Assembly (NCBI GenBank): GCA_028275705.1
Contig: JAPWUD010000008.1
Span: forward strand, 1-59,466
Source of the DNA: Desulfurococcaceae archaeon
GTDB taxonomy: Archaea; Thermoproteota; Thermoprotei_A; Sulfolobales; Desulfurococcaceae
Direction of reading: 5' to 3'
Length of the DNA: 59,466 nt
Shown: in pieces, positions 1 through 8,933 of the stretch
How positions within the stretch are numbered: position 1 is the first letter of the stretch
How the letters are laid out: every line of letters begins with the position of its first letter
Notes under the pieces: model-generated
What the model was told of the DNA's origin: nothing
Databases searched by the model: none
The model's input: only the letters and a program-made list of their open reading frames with translations
Made by a program: the position numbers and the translations under genes

Positions 1-354
1 AAGAAGTCTCTAATCCACAAGTTAATGTCTAGAGGGGCGAGTAGATCCTATATATCAAAGTGCCTCAATATATCTCCATCACTCATAACGAGGTATAGTA
101 GAGGCGAGAGAGGACTACACGACTTCACAGTAATAAGTGAAGTAGATAGAACACTCGATAAAATAGCAGATGAAGCAATTAAGGGTGAATTATGCGGATC
201 CAGGCTATACGTCGAGGTAGCGAAGTTAACCATGACTATCCTATCCAAGAAATACGCGTGTGGAATACACTACTTAGCAACTAGAGATGTAGACCCATCA
301 AAGTGCAATATATGTCCATCTATATTCAAAGCAGTCAACCCCGCAACCCTATAA
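1..354 (+). CDS. HTH DNA-binding protein, 5' end outside window (partial)
   Basis: The frame is open from base 1 through the first internal ATG at 25 to a stop at 352-354, so the visible 117 codons are the C-terminal part of a gene that begins upstream. A helix-turn-helix is visible around SRSYISKCLNISPSLITRY, the form used by archaeal XRE-like regulators to enter the DNA groove. A short C-terminal CNIC motif follows and may bind metal. The layout resembles small archaeal predicted regulators with an N-terminal HTH and a C-terminal cysteine pair. No partner gene is visible upstream. The HTH is seen in the sequence; the regulatory role is inferred and the target is unknown. Confidence 0.5.
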   Translation, partial: KKSLIHKLMSRGASRSYISKCLNISPSLITRYSRGERGLHDFTVISEVDRTLDKIADEAIKGELCGSRLYVEVAKLTMTILSKKYACGIHYLATRDVDPSKCNICPSIFKAVNPATL

Positions 355-750
355 TTCACAAAATACACAGTTATATCAACTAGAAGAAAATATATTTTGA
401 GTTAATGTACACCAGCTATCTACATCATTGATCGATCAAGATATGCTCGAGGATCAAGCCATTTGAATGCAGATTAATAATTGTAATTCCTCGCGAGACT
501 GAGTAGTAATTGCACCTACTCCTTAATGGACACTCAACGCACCTTGGTTCACCCCCACATATTCTAAAGCCCAAGTCCATTACTCCCAGGTTGAATTCAT
601 ATGCTTCCTCGGGGTCTCTTGGAACCAACTCCTCGAGTATACTCATTAATCCCTTATCTCTATATGGATTGTGCTTCGTGAGTTTATAGTTGAATAACCT
701 CTCGTAGACTCTCACAGTATTAGTGTCTAAGAGGGGTTCTGGCTGTTTAC

Positions 751-1027
751 AACCGAAAGCCCCGCCTTTTAAGGCGGGGATGGTGTAGAAAGGCTTATAA
801 GCTCTCTTATTTTGATTATTCCTTGGTGATGAGTTGAGTAAGTTGTGGTTGCCCCTAAGCCCATGTGGGATGCGGGGATTGCAACCACTAAGCAAATACA
901 CTATATGGGGGGATCTCTGACCACCCCGACTGCCCCGCAGATGACAGATGTAGACCCGAATAGATGCGGGGAACCAGTGAACCCCCTAAAGGGAACCCTC
1001 GCCCCTTTAGGGCGGGGAGGAGGTCAG
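751..1027 (+). mobile_element. IS200/IS605-type mini-element without tnpA/tnpB (E1)
   Basis: The left end begins after TTTAC (746-750) and has a subterminal hairpin at 760-779 (CCCCGCC...GGCGGGG). The right end has a second hairpin at 1000-1014 followed by GGAGGAGGTCAG, the layout of IS605-family right ends. There is no target duplication, as expected for this family. The interior keeps a stretch (about 845-1027) whose plus-strand translation, with TTPTAPQMTDVDPNRCGEP, resembles from memory the C-terminal tail of crenarchaeal TnpB; the rest of tnpB is deleted. The boundaries are supported by the host gene: removing exactly 277 bp restores its frame and length. The element lies opposite to the host gene and must depend on TnpA/TnpB supplied in trans. 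Confidence 0.75.
840..1027 (+). ncRNA. Candidate omega-RNA (TnpB guide) region of element E1
   Basis: In IS605-family elements the TnpB guide RNA is transcribed from the tnpB 3' end through the right end, with the guide formed by flanking DNA. That portion is what E1 retains: a GC-rich, hairpin-forming stretch ending at the right-end hairpin and GGAGGAGGTCAG. The adjoining flank starting at 1028 would be the guide. A TATA-like motif occurs near 794-799. This is inference from family architecture; no RNA evidence is available. Confidence 0.35.
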
Positions 1028-1518
1028 ATACTCTGAGGAGTATTACTGAGGCTGTGTAGTCTCCAATCCCTGGTAGTTTAATTAACTCGCTTCTACTACA
1101 TGGTATTTGCCCATTGTATTTCTCGATGAGGGCTTTCGCGAGCTCTACGAGTTGTTTTGCTCTAACTCTATGTAGTCCTATAGGCTTAATTAATTCTTCA
1201 ACATCCCCTATTCTCGCATAGGCTAAACTGGATGGATTCGGGTACTTAGCCAAGAGATCACTATACGCTCTCACAACTCTACTCCTCGCAGTAACGCGGA
1301 GTAGTATTGTAGCAACTAAGACACTCCAGGGATCACTCGTCTTCCTCCAGGGTAGGTCTCGATCACCATAGACTCTATACCAATCAATAACAACTCTCCT
1401 AACATACTCAATAAACTCCCTGTCAACACTCATGGGTATATCAGAACTCAATCTATCACTTCCACTTATATAAACCCCTAGCTAATCTAGATACACCGAA
1501 GAGATTATTAACAAGTCC

Positions 1519-1547
1519 CATGTAGATCGTGGAGGCGCCTCTACATG
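1519..1547. repeat. 8-bp inverted repeat around a GC palindrome
   Basis: CATGTAGA at 1519-1526 is mirrored exactly by TCTACATG at 1540-1547, and the centre contains the palindrome GAGGCGCCTC. It lies between two divergent promoters, so it could be an operator. It could also form an RNA hairpin. No protein partner is evident. Confidence 0.4.
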
Positions 1548-1756
1548 AGTGCGTGTACTACCTAGAGCTTTAATCAACTAGTAAACCTTCGATCTAGTCA
1601 GATTCTAAAATTCACTATGTGTGGTTTTATTAGCGAGTAGGTCTATCGATCTGGTTTTCTAATGCTTCCTCCTAGATGTTTTCGATTGTTTTATAGAGCT
1701 ACTCTTCCTGCCTGCATTCTTTAATCTCCCACATCTATGACTCTATTTATGTAAAG

Positions 1757-1767
1757 TATATATATTT
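1757..1767 (+). promoter_or_regulatory. TATA box of the TAXI-TRAP operon
   Basis: A long TATATATATTTA-like run lies about 25-30 bp before the GTG at 1789 and 40 bp before the ATG at 1801. This is the usual archaeal TATA-to-start spacing for a leaderless or short-leader transcript. Confidence 0.55.
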
Positions 1768-1800
1768 AAGTGGGAAAATTATTACTGGGTGAATTATAGT

Positions 1801-2814
1801 ATGAAGCTAATAGGCGTCTCTAAGCCCCTTATCATAGCAATCGCGGTAGTTGTAGTCGTTGTAATAGGCGTCTTGGTTTACTATACATCTACCCCTCCAG
1901 CACCACAGGCGCCATATAAAATCACAATATACACGGGTGGGACTGGCGGTGTATACTACCCTCTAGGCGTGAAGTTGTCTGAGTTATTGAATAAGTATGC
2001 TGGTGATAAAGTATCTGCATCTGCATCCACGAGTGGGGCTTCTGTAGCTAATGTAAAAGCACTAGCCACAGGCGACGCTAACTTAATATTCGTGCAGAAC
2101 GACATAGCATATTATGGCTATAAAGGCATATACATGTTTGAAAACCAAAGTGTTGCATTGATCAGGGGCATAGCTGTACTATACCCAGAGATCATTCAAA
2201 TCGTTGTAAGAGCTGACAGCGGAATAAAGAGTATAGGCGACTTAACAGGTAAGAGAGTGGCAGTTGGAGCCGCGGGCAGTGGTACAGCCGTAGAGGCTGA
2301 AATCATACTCAAAACAGCTGGTTTATGGGATAAAATAACACCACAATACCTAGACTTTAGGCAAGCAGCTGAAGCACTTAAACTAGGACAAGTAGATGCA
2401 GCATTCGTAGTTGCTGGAATACCAACATCGGCAGTCATGGAGCTCGCAGCTACAACACCAGTGAGCCTTGTTGAAGTATCCGACGATGTATACCAGTCCC
2501 TAATACAGAGTGGATATAGATTCTTCGTACGGGTTACTGTACCCAAAGACACGTATAGTGGCCTCGATAGAGACGTTAAAACACTAGCAGTTATGGCAAT
2601 GCTCGCTACAAGGAGCGATGTACCAGACTCGGTTGTTCAAACAATACTAAAGGTGATGTTTGATCACCTGGATGAACTACAGCAAGCACATGCGAGGGCT
2701 AAGGATATAAGTTTAAGTAAAGCACTGGAGGGAATGCCAATACCACTACACCCTGGAGCAGTAAAGTTCTACGAGGAGAAGGGCATTACAGTACCCTCAG
2801 AGCTAAAACCATAG
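1801..2814 (+). CDS. TAXI-family TRAP transporter solute receptor
   Basis: This is the extracytoplasmic substrate-binding protein of a TAXI-type TRAP transporter, a secondary importer usually linked to organic acids. A hydrophobic anchor (about residues 10-29) is followed by a TP-rich linker and then IYTGGTGGVYYPLG, the TAXI family signature near the mature N-terminus. Length (337 aa) fits the family. ATG 1801 has GGTG about 10 nt upstream; a GTG at 1789 in the same frame is an alternative that would be nearly leaderless. The DUF1850 protein and the fused permease follow on the same strand. The substrate cannot be read from the sequence. Confidence 0.88.
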   Translation: MKLIGVSKPLIIAIAVVVVVVIGVLVYYTSTPPAPQAPYKITIYTGGTGGVYYPLGVKLSELLNKYAGDKVSASASTSGASVANVKALATGDANLIFVQNDIAYYGYKGIYMFENQSVALIRGIAVLYPEIIQIVVRADSGIKSIGDLTGKRVAVGAAGSGTAVEAEIILKTAGLWDKITPQYLDFRQAAEALKLGQVDAAFVVAGIPTSAVMELAATTPVSLVEVSDDVYQSLIQSGYRFFVRVTVPKDTYSGLDRDVKTLAVMAMLATRSDVPDSVVQTILKVMFDHLDELQQAHARAKDISLSKALEGMPIPLHPGAVKFYEEKGITVPSELKP

Positions 2815-2831
2815 TCTATTAGACGATTAAA

Positions 2832-3314
2832 ATGGCTAAATATAAGAAGTATTTTTTACCCACACTCATAATTTCCATAATCCTAGTTATTACTCTATCA
2901 TATCCAGCCTACGTTGTTAATAAGATTGTAATTGACAATAGAGAATACCTTTTCGATACAAATACAAAAGTCAATATACACTTGGAGTATAAACACAGCG
3001 TTGAACTCACAAAGGTAATTGAAGAGTATGAGCTACGAGGATGCAGTATAGTATTGGAGAAATTTACATGGCCTGGTTATGGAGCAGGACTACCATCTAG
3101 GTATAATGATACAAGTATACAGGTATACACAAGTGAGGGATTTACAGTGACAAATAGGACTCTAGGCGTTAGTGTACTCCAAGTAGAGCTTAGATACATG
3201 GTTCAACCAAAACTACTCATTAACGGCTTAGAGGTTATGGGGGATAGATTAATCATCGAAGCCTGCACGAGGATTTCAATACTGGAACTATTACAATATA
3301 GGCTTTGGAGATGA
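2832..3314 (+). CDS. DUF1850-like TRAP-associated protein
   Basis: A 160-residue protein with an N-terminal hydrophobic segment (about residues 8-28) and then a beta-rich domain with LEYKHSVELTKVIEEYEL, which resembles the HSVE-containing core of DUF1850. DUF1850 proteins commonly sit between the receptor and the fused permease of TAXI-TRAP systems, as here (17 bp after the receptor). Its role is unknown; an exported accessory to the transporter is plausible. The family call comes from motif and context without a search. Confidence 0.65.
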   Translation: MAKYKKYFLPTLIISIILVITLSYPAYVVNKIVIDNREYLFDTNTKVNIHLEYKHSVELTKVIEEYELRGCSIVLEKFTWPGYGAGLPSRYNDTSIQVYTSEGFTVTNRTLGVSVLQVELRYMVQPKLLINGLEVMGDRLIIEACTRISILELLQYRLWR

Positions 3315-3391
3315 ATACCCCCTACGCTTGAGCGAAGTTTATATAGTCCAGGTTAATTAATAATAATACCATGTACTTTAAGGTGCTATGA

Positions 3392-5509
3392 GTGTCCGAA
3401 GTACTGGTCACAGAGAGAACTCTACCTAAGTACTTATTGAAGCTCATACTGGCCTTAGCATTTATATTTACAATCTATGAAGTCACCTTCGTAATGGGAC
3501 TCAACTTCGCACTCTACACTTTACTGAAAAATATAGGTCTAGACATTAAGCAACTCCTATATACACCGGACATACAGCAGAGTATGGCTTTTCTCCTCGG
3601 GCTACTTTTATTCTCATCTTATATCATATACCCTGTTAGGAAAAGAAAAGATATTGGGAAAGTCCCATTCTACGACTACATACTCGCCATAATTGCCTTC
3701 GCCTCTATGTTCTACCTAGTAGTAATATATCCCCGGGTTGTTCAAGTAGGCTATGTAGAGGCAACCTTACTAAATATAATAGTCCCCATGTTAGCCATAG
3801 CACTGCTATTAGAGGCCTCTAGGAGGATTCTTGGGCTAGCACTACCATTAATTACCCTCACAATACTAGCCCTTGGGCTTACATATGAGGAATTCAATAT
3901 TAGGAGATTTGTCAACCACATGTACTACGCGAGAGAGGGGGTATTCGCCATACCCCTCTTTGTCATGGTGTCCTATGTCTATGCATTCGTCCTCTTCGGC
4001 TCTATACTCGAGAAGATAGGGGTTGGAGAATACATTACAAAATTCACTATGTCTCTCGTAGGCCATAGATGGGGTGGACCCGCTAAAACAGCTGTGGTTG
4101 CAAGTGCACTTGTTGGGACAGTTTCAGGAAGCTCTGTAGCGAATGTACTGACAACAGGGACTTTCACTATCCCCTTAATGAAGAAAGCTGGTTATCCACC
4201 TGAGGTTGCAGGAGCTGTTGAGCCTGTTGCCTCGACTGGAGGTCAATTAATGCCACCAGTCATGGGGGCTGCTGCGTTTGTAATGGCACAGTTTCTCGGG
4301 AGACCTTATAGAGATATAATGATCGCCGCCGCGATCCCCGCAATACTCTACTTCACCTCTGTATACATCTACGTTGACAGAGTCACGAAAAAACTAGGCA
4401 TAAGACCTCTCCCACGAGAGCAACTCCCCAGGTTTAGAGAGCTACTCCCCGGAATCTACTTACTAAGCCCAATACCAGTAATAACCTGGCTACTACTCAT
4501 GGGTTTAGAGCCCCAGTACTCGGCTATTGCCGCTATTGGTGTAGCTATTATTTCTGCTATTCTCTACCAGAGAGGGGTGAGTTGGGGGACAAAGATCTCT
4601 GCTCCGTGTATACTAATCATAATCGGGATTGTGGCTTACCTACTTGGACTACCCGTTAGTGTCTCGCTATTCTTTGTAGGGTCTATTTCAATATTCATAG
4701 CGATAATCACAGGTATTCTACTTAGAGGTGTGCGTGGTATGAGTACTGCCTTAATTAGCGCTATTGAATCATCATTTAAGAATGTTGCAACTGTATTCTT
4801 TGCAGCTTCTTGTGCTGGGTTAATACAGGGTGTATTAACGATGACGGGGTGGGCTACTGATATAGGCTTTCGACTCGTTGACTTATCCGGTGGAAACGTA
4901 TTCATATTAATGCTTACAGCTATGTCTATAAGCCTCGTACTAGGCACTGGAGTGCCCACGACAGCCAACTATATTATAACATCAACAATTGTTGGTACCC
5001 CTATGGCGAGGGCAATATCTAGCATTACAGGCCTTGATCTAGAGGCAGCTAAACTAGTAGCGCACATGTTTGTATTCTACTTTGGAATAATTGCCGATAT
5101 AACACCACCAGTGGCTCTAGCATCCTACGCTGGCTCAATGCTAGCTAAATCCCACTTCTGGAGGACAGCGTTAAATGCAACAATATTTGGAACTGCGGGT
5201 TATCTCGTTCCATACATATTCGCACAAAACCCCACACTACTAATACTCCCCTCAGCCTCTAATACCCCCACAATAGTAATCTATAGACTAATAACTGGAG
5301 TCTCAAGCACAGTACTCACAATGCTGCTATTGAGCGCAGGGATTGTTGGGTGGCACTATACAAAAATAGGTAAAATACAGCGAGCAATACTAATAATACT
5401 AGGAGTTACGCTACTCACTCAAAACGAGTACATAGTACTAGTAGCACTAGCCACATACATAGGGCTCTATATGTACAATAAGAGAAGACAGAGGATAAAA
5501 TCCCACTAA
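3392..5509 (+). CDS. TRAP transporter fused permease (DctQ-DctM type)
   Basis: A 705-residue polytopic membrane protein. The N-terminal portion is the small DctQ-like unit, fused to a DctM-like unit from about residue 190. Hallmarks of the TAXI-TRAP permease are visible: GTVSGSSVANVLTTGTFTIP and further on STGGQLMPPVMGAAAF, with a second half-repeat carrying GTGVPTTANYIITS and DITPPVALASYAGS. It pairs with the receptor at 1801-2814 to drive ion-coupled uptake. The GTG start at 3392 follows AAGGTG by a few bases. Confidence 0.92.
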   Translation: MSEVLVTERTLPKYLLKLILALAFIFTIYEVTFVMGLNFALYTLLKNIGLDIKQLLYTPDIQQSMAFLLGLLLFSSYIIYPVRKRKDIGKVPFYDYILAIIAFASMFYLVVIYPRVVQVGYVEATLLNIIVPMLAIALLLEASRRILGLALPLITLTILALGLTYEEFNIRRFVNHMYYAREGVFAIPLFVMVSYVYAFVLFGSILEKIGVGEYITKFTMSLVGHRWGGPAKTAVVASALVGTVSGSSVANVLTTGTFTIPLMKKAGYPPEVAGAVEPVASTGGQLMPPVMGAAAFVMAQFLGRPYRDIMIAAAIPAILYFTSVYIYVDRVTKKLGIRPLPREQLPRFRELLPGIYLLSPIPVITWLLLMGLEPQYSAIAAIGVAIISAILYQRGVSWGTKISAPCILIIIGIVAYLLGLPVSVSLFFVGSISIFIAIITGILLRGVRGMSTALISAIESSFKNVATVFFAASCAGLIQGVLTMTGWATDIGFRLVDLSGGNVFILMLTAMSISLVLGTGVPTTANYIITSTIVGTPMARAISSITGLDLEAAKLVAHMFVFYFGIIADITPPVALASYAGSMLAKSHFWRTALNATIFGTAGYLVPYIFAQNPTLLILPSASNTPTIVIYRLITGVSSTVLTMLLLSAGIVGWHYTKIGKIQRAILIILGVTLLTQNEYIVLVALATYIGLYMYNKRRQRIKSH

Positions 5510-5718
5510 GTACCTTCTACACAATAGAGGTTTAAAGCATTCAAAAAGAGTTAATGCTACATAAAAGCATGTAGAAGTATTACACAAATAATTCGATATT
5601 AAATAATCTCAATCAACGCCACACACTTCTAGAATAATTCGAATAATTAAATCAAAGACTAAAATGCAGCGATATTTTTCCTACATGTATCGAATCCGAG
5701 CATATAAAATCCTTATAT

Positions 5719-6627
5719 TTGAGGGTCATTATTGTGTTTATTAGGGTGGAATACGTGTATAAAGAGTTCCTAGACTCAGCTAGGATCACTGTACTAGTGG
5801 AGAACTCTGTGTTGTATGCGAGCCAGTACTGGGGTGTTCACGGTTTATCCCTCCTTGTTGAGGTGTATAGAGGTGGCGTGAAGAGGAGTATACTCATGGA
5901 TGTTGGCCAGGATCCACAGGTTCTAATCCACAATATGAGTGTAGCTGGTGTTGACCCAGGGTCTATTGACGCCATTGTATTATCACACTGCCACTACGAC
6001 CACACGGGTGGAGTTGCCGAGGTTGTTAAGAGAATTGGTAGGAGAGAATTACCCGTGATTGCTCATCCAAGTATATTCCGAGTTAACCTAAAGACCGATC
6101 CATTCTTAAAGTACATTGGTGTTAGAAGTGGGGACTCGAGAGATTCAATTGAGAGGAGTGGGGGTAGACTAGTGCTCTCAAGAGACCCCGTGGAAATAAT
6201 GCCCGGTGTATTGACAACGGGTGAAGTTAAGAGAGTATTTGGTTTCGAGCGTGTAGAGGGATTTAAGACCACAACTGAGAGTGGGCAACTCGTAGATGAT
6301 GAAATGATGGATGACACCTCACTCATACTCACACTAAGAGATGGACTAGTAGTATTAACTGGATGCGCGCACGCGGGAATATGCAATATTATAAAGCACT
6401 CAATAGAATTAACCGGCATCAAGAAATTAAAGGCAGTGATAGGTGGACTCCACTTAGTAAACGCTGATGAGGATAGAATTAAGAGAACTATTGACTGCCT
6501 CGTGGAACACAACCCGGAGCTCATAGCTACAGGACACTGCACTGGGTTTAAAGCACAAGTTGAACTATACCTTAAATTCAGGGATAAATTCAAGCTACTA
6601 CAGACAGGGTTGTCTATTACGCTCTAA
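5719..6627 (+). CDS. MBL-fold hydrolase, COG1237-like (MJ0301-type)
   Basis: Metallo-beta-lactamase fold protein. The metal-binding motif HCHYDH lies at residues 90-95, followed by GCAH, GGLH and a C-terminal GHCTG, a set typical of COG1237. Some members are described as dihydropterin ribofuranosylaminobenzene phosphate synthases, but most have no proven substrate. Length (about 300 aa) fits. The TTG at 5719 is the longest start. A TATA-like CATATAAAAT at 5701-5710 would place transcription start near the GTG at 5734, so that may be the real start. The gene is monocistronic. Confidence 0.75.
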   Translation: MRVIIVFIRVEYVYKEFLDSARITVLVENSVLYASQYWGVHGLSLLVEVYRGGVKRSILMDVGQDPQVLIHNMSVAGVDPGSIDAIVLSHCHYDHTGGVAEVVKRIGRRELPVIAHPSIFRVNLKTDPFLKYIGVRSGDSRDSIERSGGRLVLSRDPVEIMPGVLTTGEVKRVFGFERVEGFKTTTESGQLVDDEMMDDTSLILTLRDGLVVLTGCAHAGICNIIKHSIELTGIKKLKAVIGGLHLVNADEDRIKRTIDCLVEHNPELIATGHCTGFKAQVELYLKFRDKFKLLQTGLSITL

Positions 6628-6657
6628 TCCACCCAGTGGGTTAGCAACGTGGAAAAC

Positions 6658-8166
6658 CTACATGAGCACTATGTAAATCAATGCACTTGGATCCTGCTTC
6701 TCAAGTCTAAATGAGACAATGTTCTTAAAGTCCCTTAATGGTATTTTATTAACCCCTGGTTTAACCTCGTAGACTACTTCACCCAGTCTACTTGGTGGTA
6801 GTCCAATATCATACTCTACAATCTCTAATTTATTCCCCAGACTCGCCTTAATCCTCAACTCTGGATCCCTATAACCTGTTAATGGTACTCCACCAAACGC
6901 GTTATTCCATATAGCGGAGCCATGTACCTTGAACACTATAGGCGGGCTCTGAGCCGTTAACAATACGTGTTCAAGTATCTCCACCAGCATCCTCGTCCCA
7001 GTGTCTATTGGTGAAGCATCTAGCCCTCCGAGATTCGGCTCTGTATTAGTGCCTAGTATAATACTGTTCTTCTTCTTAGTCATACTTGTTACTCTAGCAC
7101 CAAGAGCCATTACTATTCTCGCCGTTGGGGGTGTAATGTATAGTAGTACTGTTGGACCAGAGACCCAGTTACTAATACTAACTTTCTCCAACTCCTCTGG
7201 TGTTTTAAATGGTGGATGTAGGTATCCGTGAGTATATGAGTTGAAGACTACTAGTAATCCACCAGCGAGCTCCATTGGATTCGTCCTCAGGGGGCCGTAT
7301 GGTGTTTTACCGAAGTCAAGCAATCTCACGAAGACTGGTGAGTGTATGTCGGGCTCTATTGGGTTTCCAACGATTAATCCACCCCTGAAGAAGTGCCAGT
7401 ACCTTGTGTAAGCTGATAGTGCATACCCACTAGTCCTCATTTCTACTCCATATCCATCTACACTTATAGAAGCCCAGTTGTCTACCCTGTACTCTAGTAC
7501 TCTTCTACTATATGGATCAATGCATTGAACTCCATCAACACCACGCTGCCAATTAGGCTGAATATCGAAACATGGATACTCCTGGAATAAAGCCCCCTTT
7601 AAACCAGGAGTTGAGCTAACCTGCTCTGCTCTACCACTCGATCTACTCACTCGGTATACTCCCAGGTTTCTAGTTCCATCGGCTCTAGCCAATAATAATT
7701 CATCGTTTACTCTATCATAGATTATAGAGGAGACTTCACCAGCCCACTCATACTCATGGTGTATACTATCACTCCACAGTAACCTAACTCTATCCTCGTA
7801 TACACTATACTCGTGTAGGTGAGAGTACTTATTGCGGAAGTCGATCTCACCGATAAAACCCCTCTTACCCTTAAACACAGCTGGCGCGTGAACCCATCCA
7901 CCGAAGTAAATATACTCATCTACAGTCTCCACCGCATTATAAGTGTCTCCACCAGAGGCAGGTCCCGGGCCCACTAGCTCAAACCTATAAACCCTCTCAT
8001 AGCCATCATCCCTAGTAAAATGAGCCTCAGCCTCCATCGAGAGTGTATAGTACAGTACACCCTTGTGATAAGTCAGTCCAAAAACACCGCCACTACCCCA
8101 CTCAGGTCCATACCTCTGCCTATAAACCCAGTCCACTCGCAACCACCCTTCTTTATTAATCCACAA
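6658..8166 (-). CDS. Archaeal protein of unknown function, possibly DUF2139 (beta-propeller-like)
   Basis: A 502-residue soluble protein rich in aromatic and beta-forming segments with recurring Y-F-G-G-W and D-R-V patterns, which suggests a beta-propeller-like or repeated beta-sheet fold. There is no signal peptide and no recognised catalytic motif. In size and texture it resembles DUF2139, a family found in Thermoprotei, but this is recollection and not a search result. It is transcribed convergently with the MBL gene, with a 30-bp gap. Function is unknown. Confidence 0.6.
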   Translation of the reverse strand: MWINKEGWLRVDWVYRQRYGPEWGSGGVFGLTYHKGVLYYTLSMEAEAHFTRDDGYERVYRFELVGPGPASGGDTYNAVETVDEYIYFGGWVHAPAVFKGKRGFIGEIDFRNKYSHLHEYSVYEDRVRLLWSDSIHHEYEWAGEVSSIIYDRVNDELLLARADGTRNLGVYRVSRSSGRAEQVSSTPGLKGALFQEYPCFDIQPNWQRGVDGVQCIDPYSRRVLEYRVDNWASISVDGYGVEMRTSGYALSAYTRYWHFFRGGLIVGNPIEPDIHSPVFVRLLDFGKTPYGPLRTNPMELAGGLLVVFNSYTHGYLHPPFKTPEELEKVSISNWVSGPTVLLYITPPTARIVMALGARVTSMTKKKNSIILGTNTEPNLGGLDASPIDTGTRMLVEILEHVLLTAQSPPIVFKVHGSAIWNNAFGGVPLTGYRDPELRIKASLGNKLEIVEYDIGLPPSRLGEVVYEVKPGVNKIPLRDFKNIVSFRLEKQDPSALIYIVLM

Positions 8167-8273
8167 TACACCATGAGCCCTGAGTATTAATAAACTAAAT
8201 ACTATGTAGCTAAAAACGAAGAGATTCTCGAGGATTGTGGAGAAAAATAACAGAGTTGGAGATTGTTAAACAT

Positions 8274-8918
8274 TTATAGTGGTGGTTGAGGATACATTGC
8301 AGGAGCTGTTGGTGGGGCCCCAGTTGCTCTCCTAATACTATCTCCTAGTGCAACATATAGTAGTATCCAACCCACGAAACTAGCTATTCCAATGAATATC
8401 CCAATAATGAATAGTATAGCGGCTACTAGGTATAGTGTGTTTTTCTCAAGTTCATTTAGTTTAAATCCAAGTATTACTAGCCCTATATAGCCTATTAACA
8501 ACAATATAGCTGCAATTATTATTATAAAGACCCCTATGAGCACTATTAATGTTGCAGCGCCAACGATCAATAGTATAGTGCCCCAGAATAATCCAATTTT
8601 AATGAGAGTCCTAGATGTCCCAAACTCTGGGTTAATGGCGGCTAGTTTTTCAACACCTGGTATGAATTTACCCCACAAACCTATGAGTGTAATTACTCCA
8701 CCAATAATTAACAATACTATTAATGCTATAACTAGACCCAATACCGCTTCAAACCCCGCAAACGCGGCTGGAATAATACTAAAATACAGCAGTACTATAC
8801 CTACACCAACAAGCAGTGATGATATAATTAACAATAGTGCACCCTCCCTCATGAGTCTATATGCCTCAGCATAGGATGCCCCGCTTGGAGGCGGTGTTGG
8901 GGCTGGAGATGGCATCAT
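8274..8918 (-). CDS. DUF973-like membrane protein
   Basis: A proline-rich N-terminus (PSPAPTPPPSG) is followed by about five hydrophobic membrane segments and a C-terminal segment ending in GWILLYVALGDSIRR, the pattern of crenarchaeal DUF973 proteins. The function of the family is not known. ATG 8918 is preferred because GGTGA precedes it; the longer TTG at 8933 overlaps that site. A minus-strand TATA-like TTTATATA lies near 8955-8965. Confidence 0.6.
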   Translation of the reverse strand: MMPSPAPTPPPSGASYAEAYRLMREGALLLIISSLLVGVGIVLLYFSIIPAAFAGFEAVLGLVIALIVLLIIGGVITLIGLWGKFIPGVEKLAAINPEFGTSRTLIKIGLFWGTILLIVGAATLIVLIGVFIIIIAAILLLIGYIGLVILGFKLNELEKNTLYLVAAILFIIGIFIGIASFVGWILLYVALGDSIRRATGAPPTAPAMYPQPPL

Positions 8919-8933
8919 ATAGCTCTTCACCAA

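Larger units (their letters stand above)
425..1451 (-). pseudogene. MutY/endonuclease III-like Fe-S DNA glycosylase, split by a mini-element
   Basis: The 5' part (1451 or ATG 1433 down to 1028) encodes the HhH-GPD N-terminal half ending with LPGIGDYTASVILL, the helix-hairpin-helix. The 3' part (750 to 425) continues with PEPLLDTNTVRVYERLF, which carries the conserved glycosylase Asp, and ends with an Fe-S cluster motif C-x5-C-x2-C-x5-C (the family norm has x6 in the first gap). The 277 bp between them are foreign. Joining base 750 to 1028 gives LLRVCKQPEPLLDTN in frame, with the spacing normal for the family, so the gene was intact before insertion. A TATA-like box lies near 1470-1480 on the minus strand. 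As it stands the two halves are truncated by stops or frame changes and the enzyme, expected to remove mispaired or damaged bases, should be inactive. Confidence 0.85.
1452..1788. other. Intergenic region between divergent genes
   Basis: This 337-bp stretch separates the split glycosylase from the TRAP operon. It holds a minus-strand TATA-like box (about 1470-1480), the inverted repeat at 1519-1547 and the TRAP promoter near 1757-1767. No coding potential was recognised. Confidence 0.6.

Noticed and set aside
845-1036. Stand-alone 63-residue protein gene
   Set aside because: It falls within E1, has no ribosome site and matches a TnpB-tail/right-end region.
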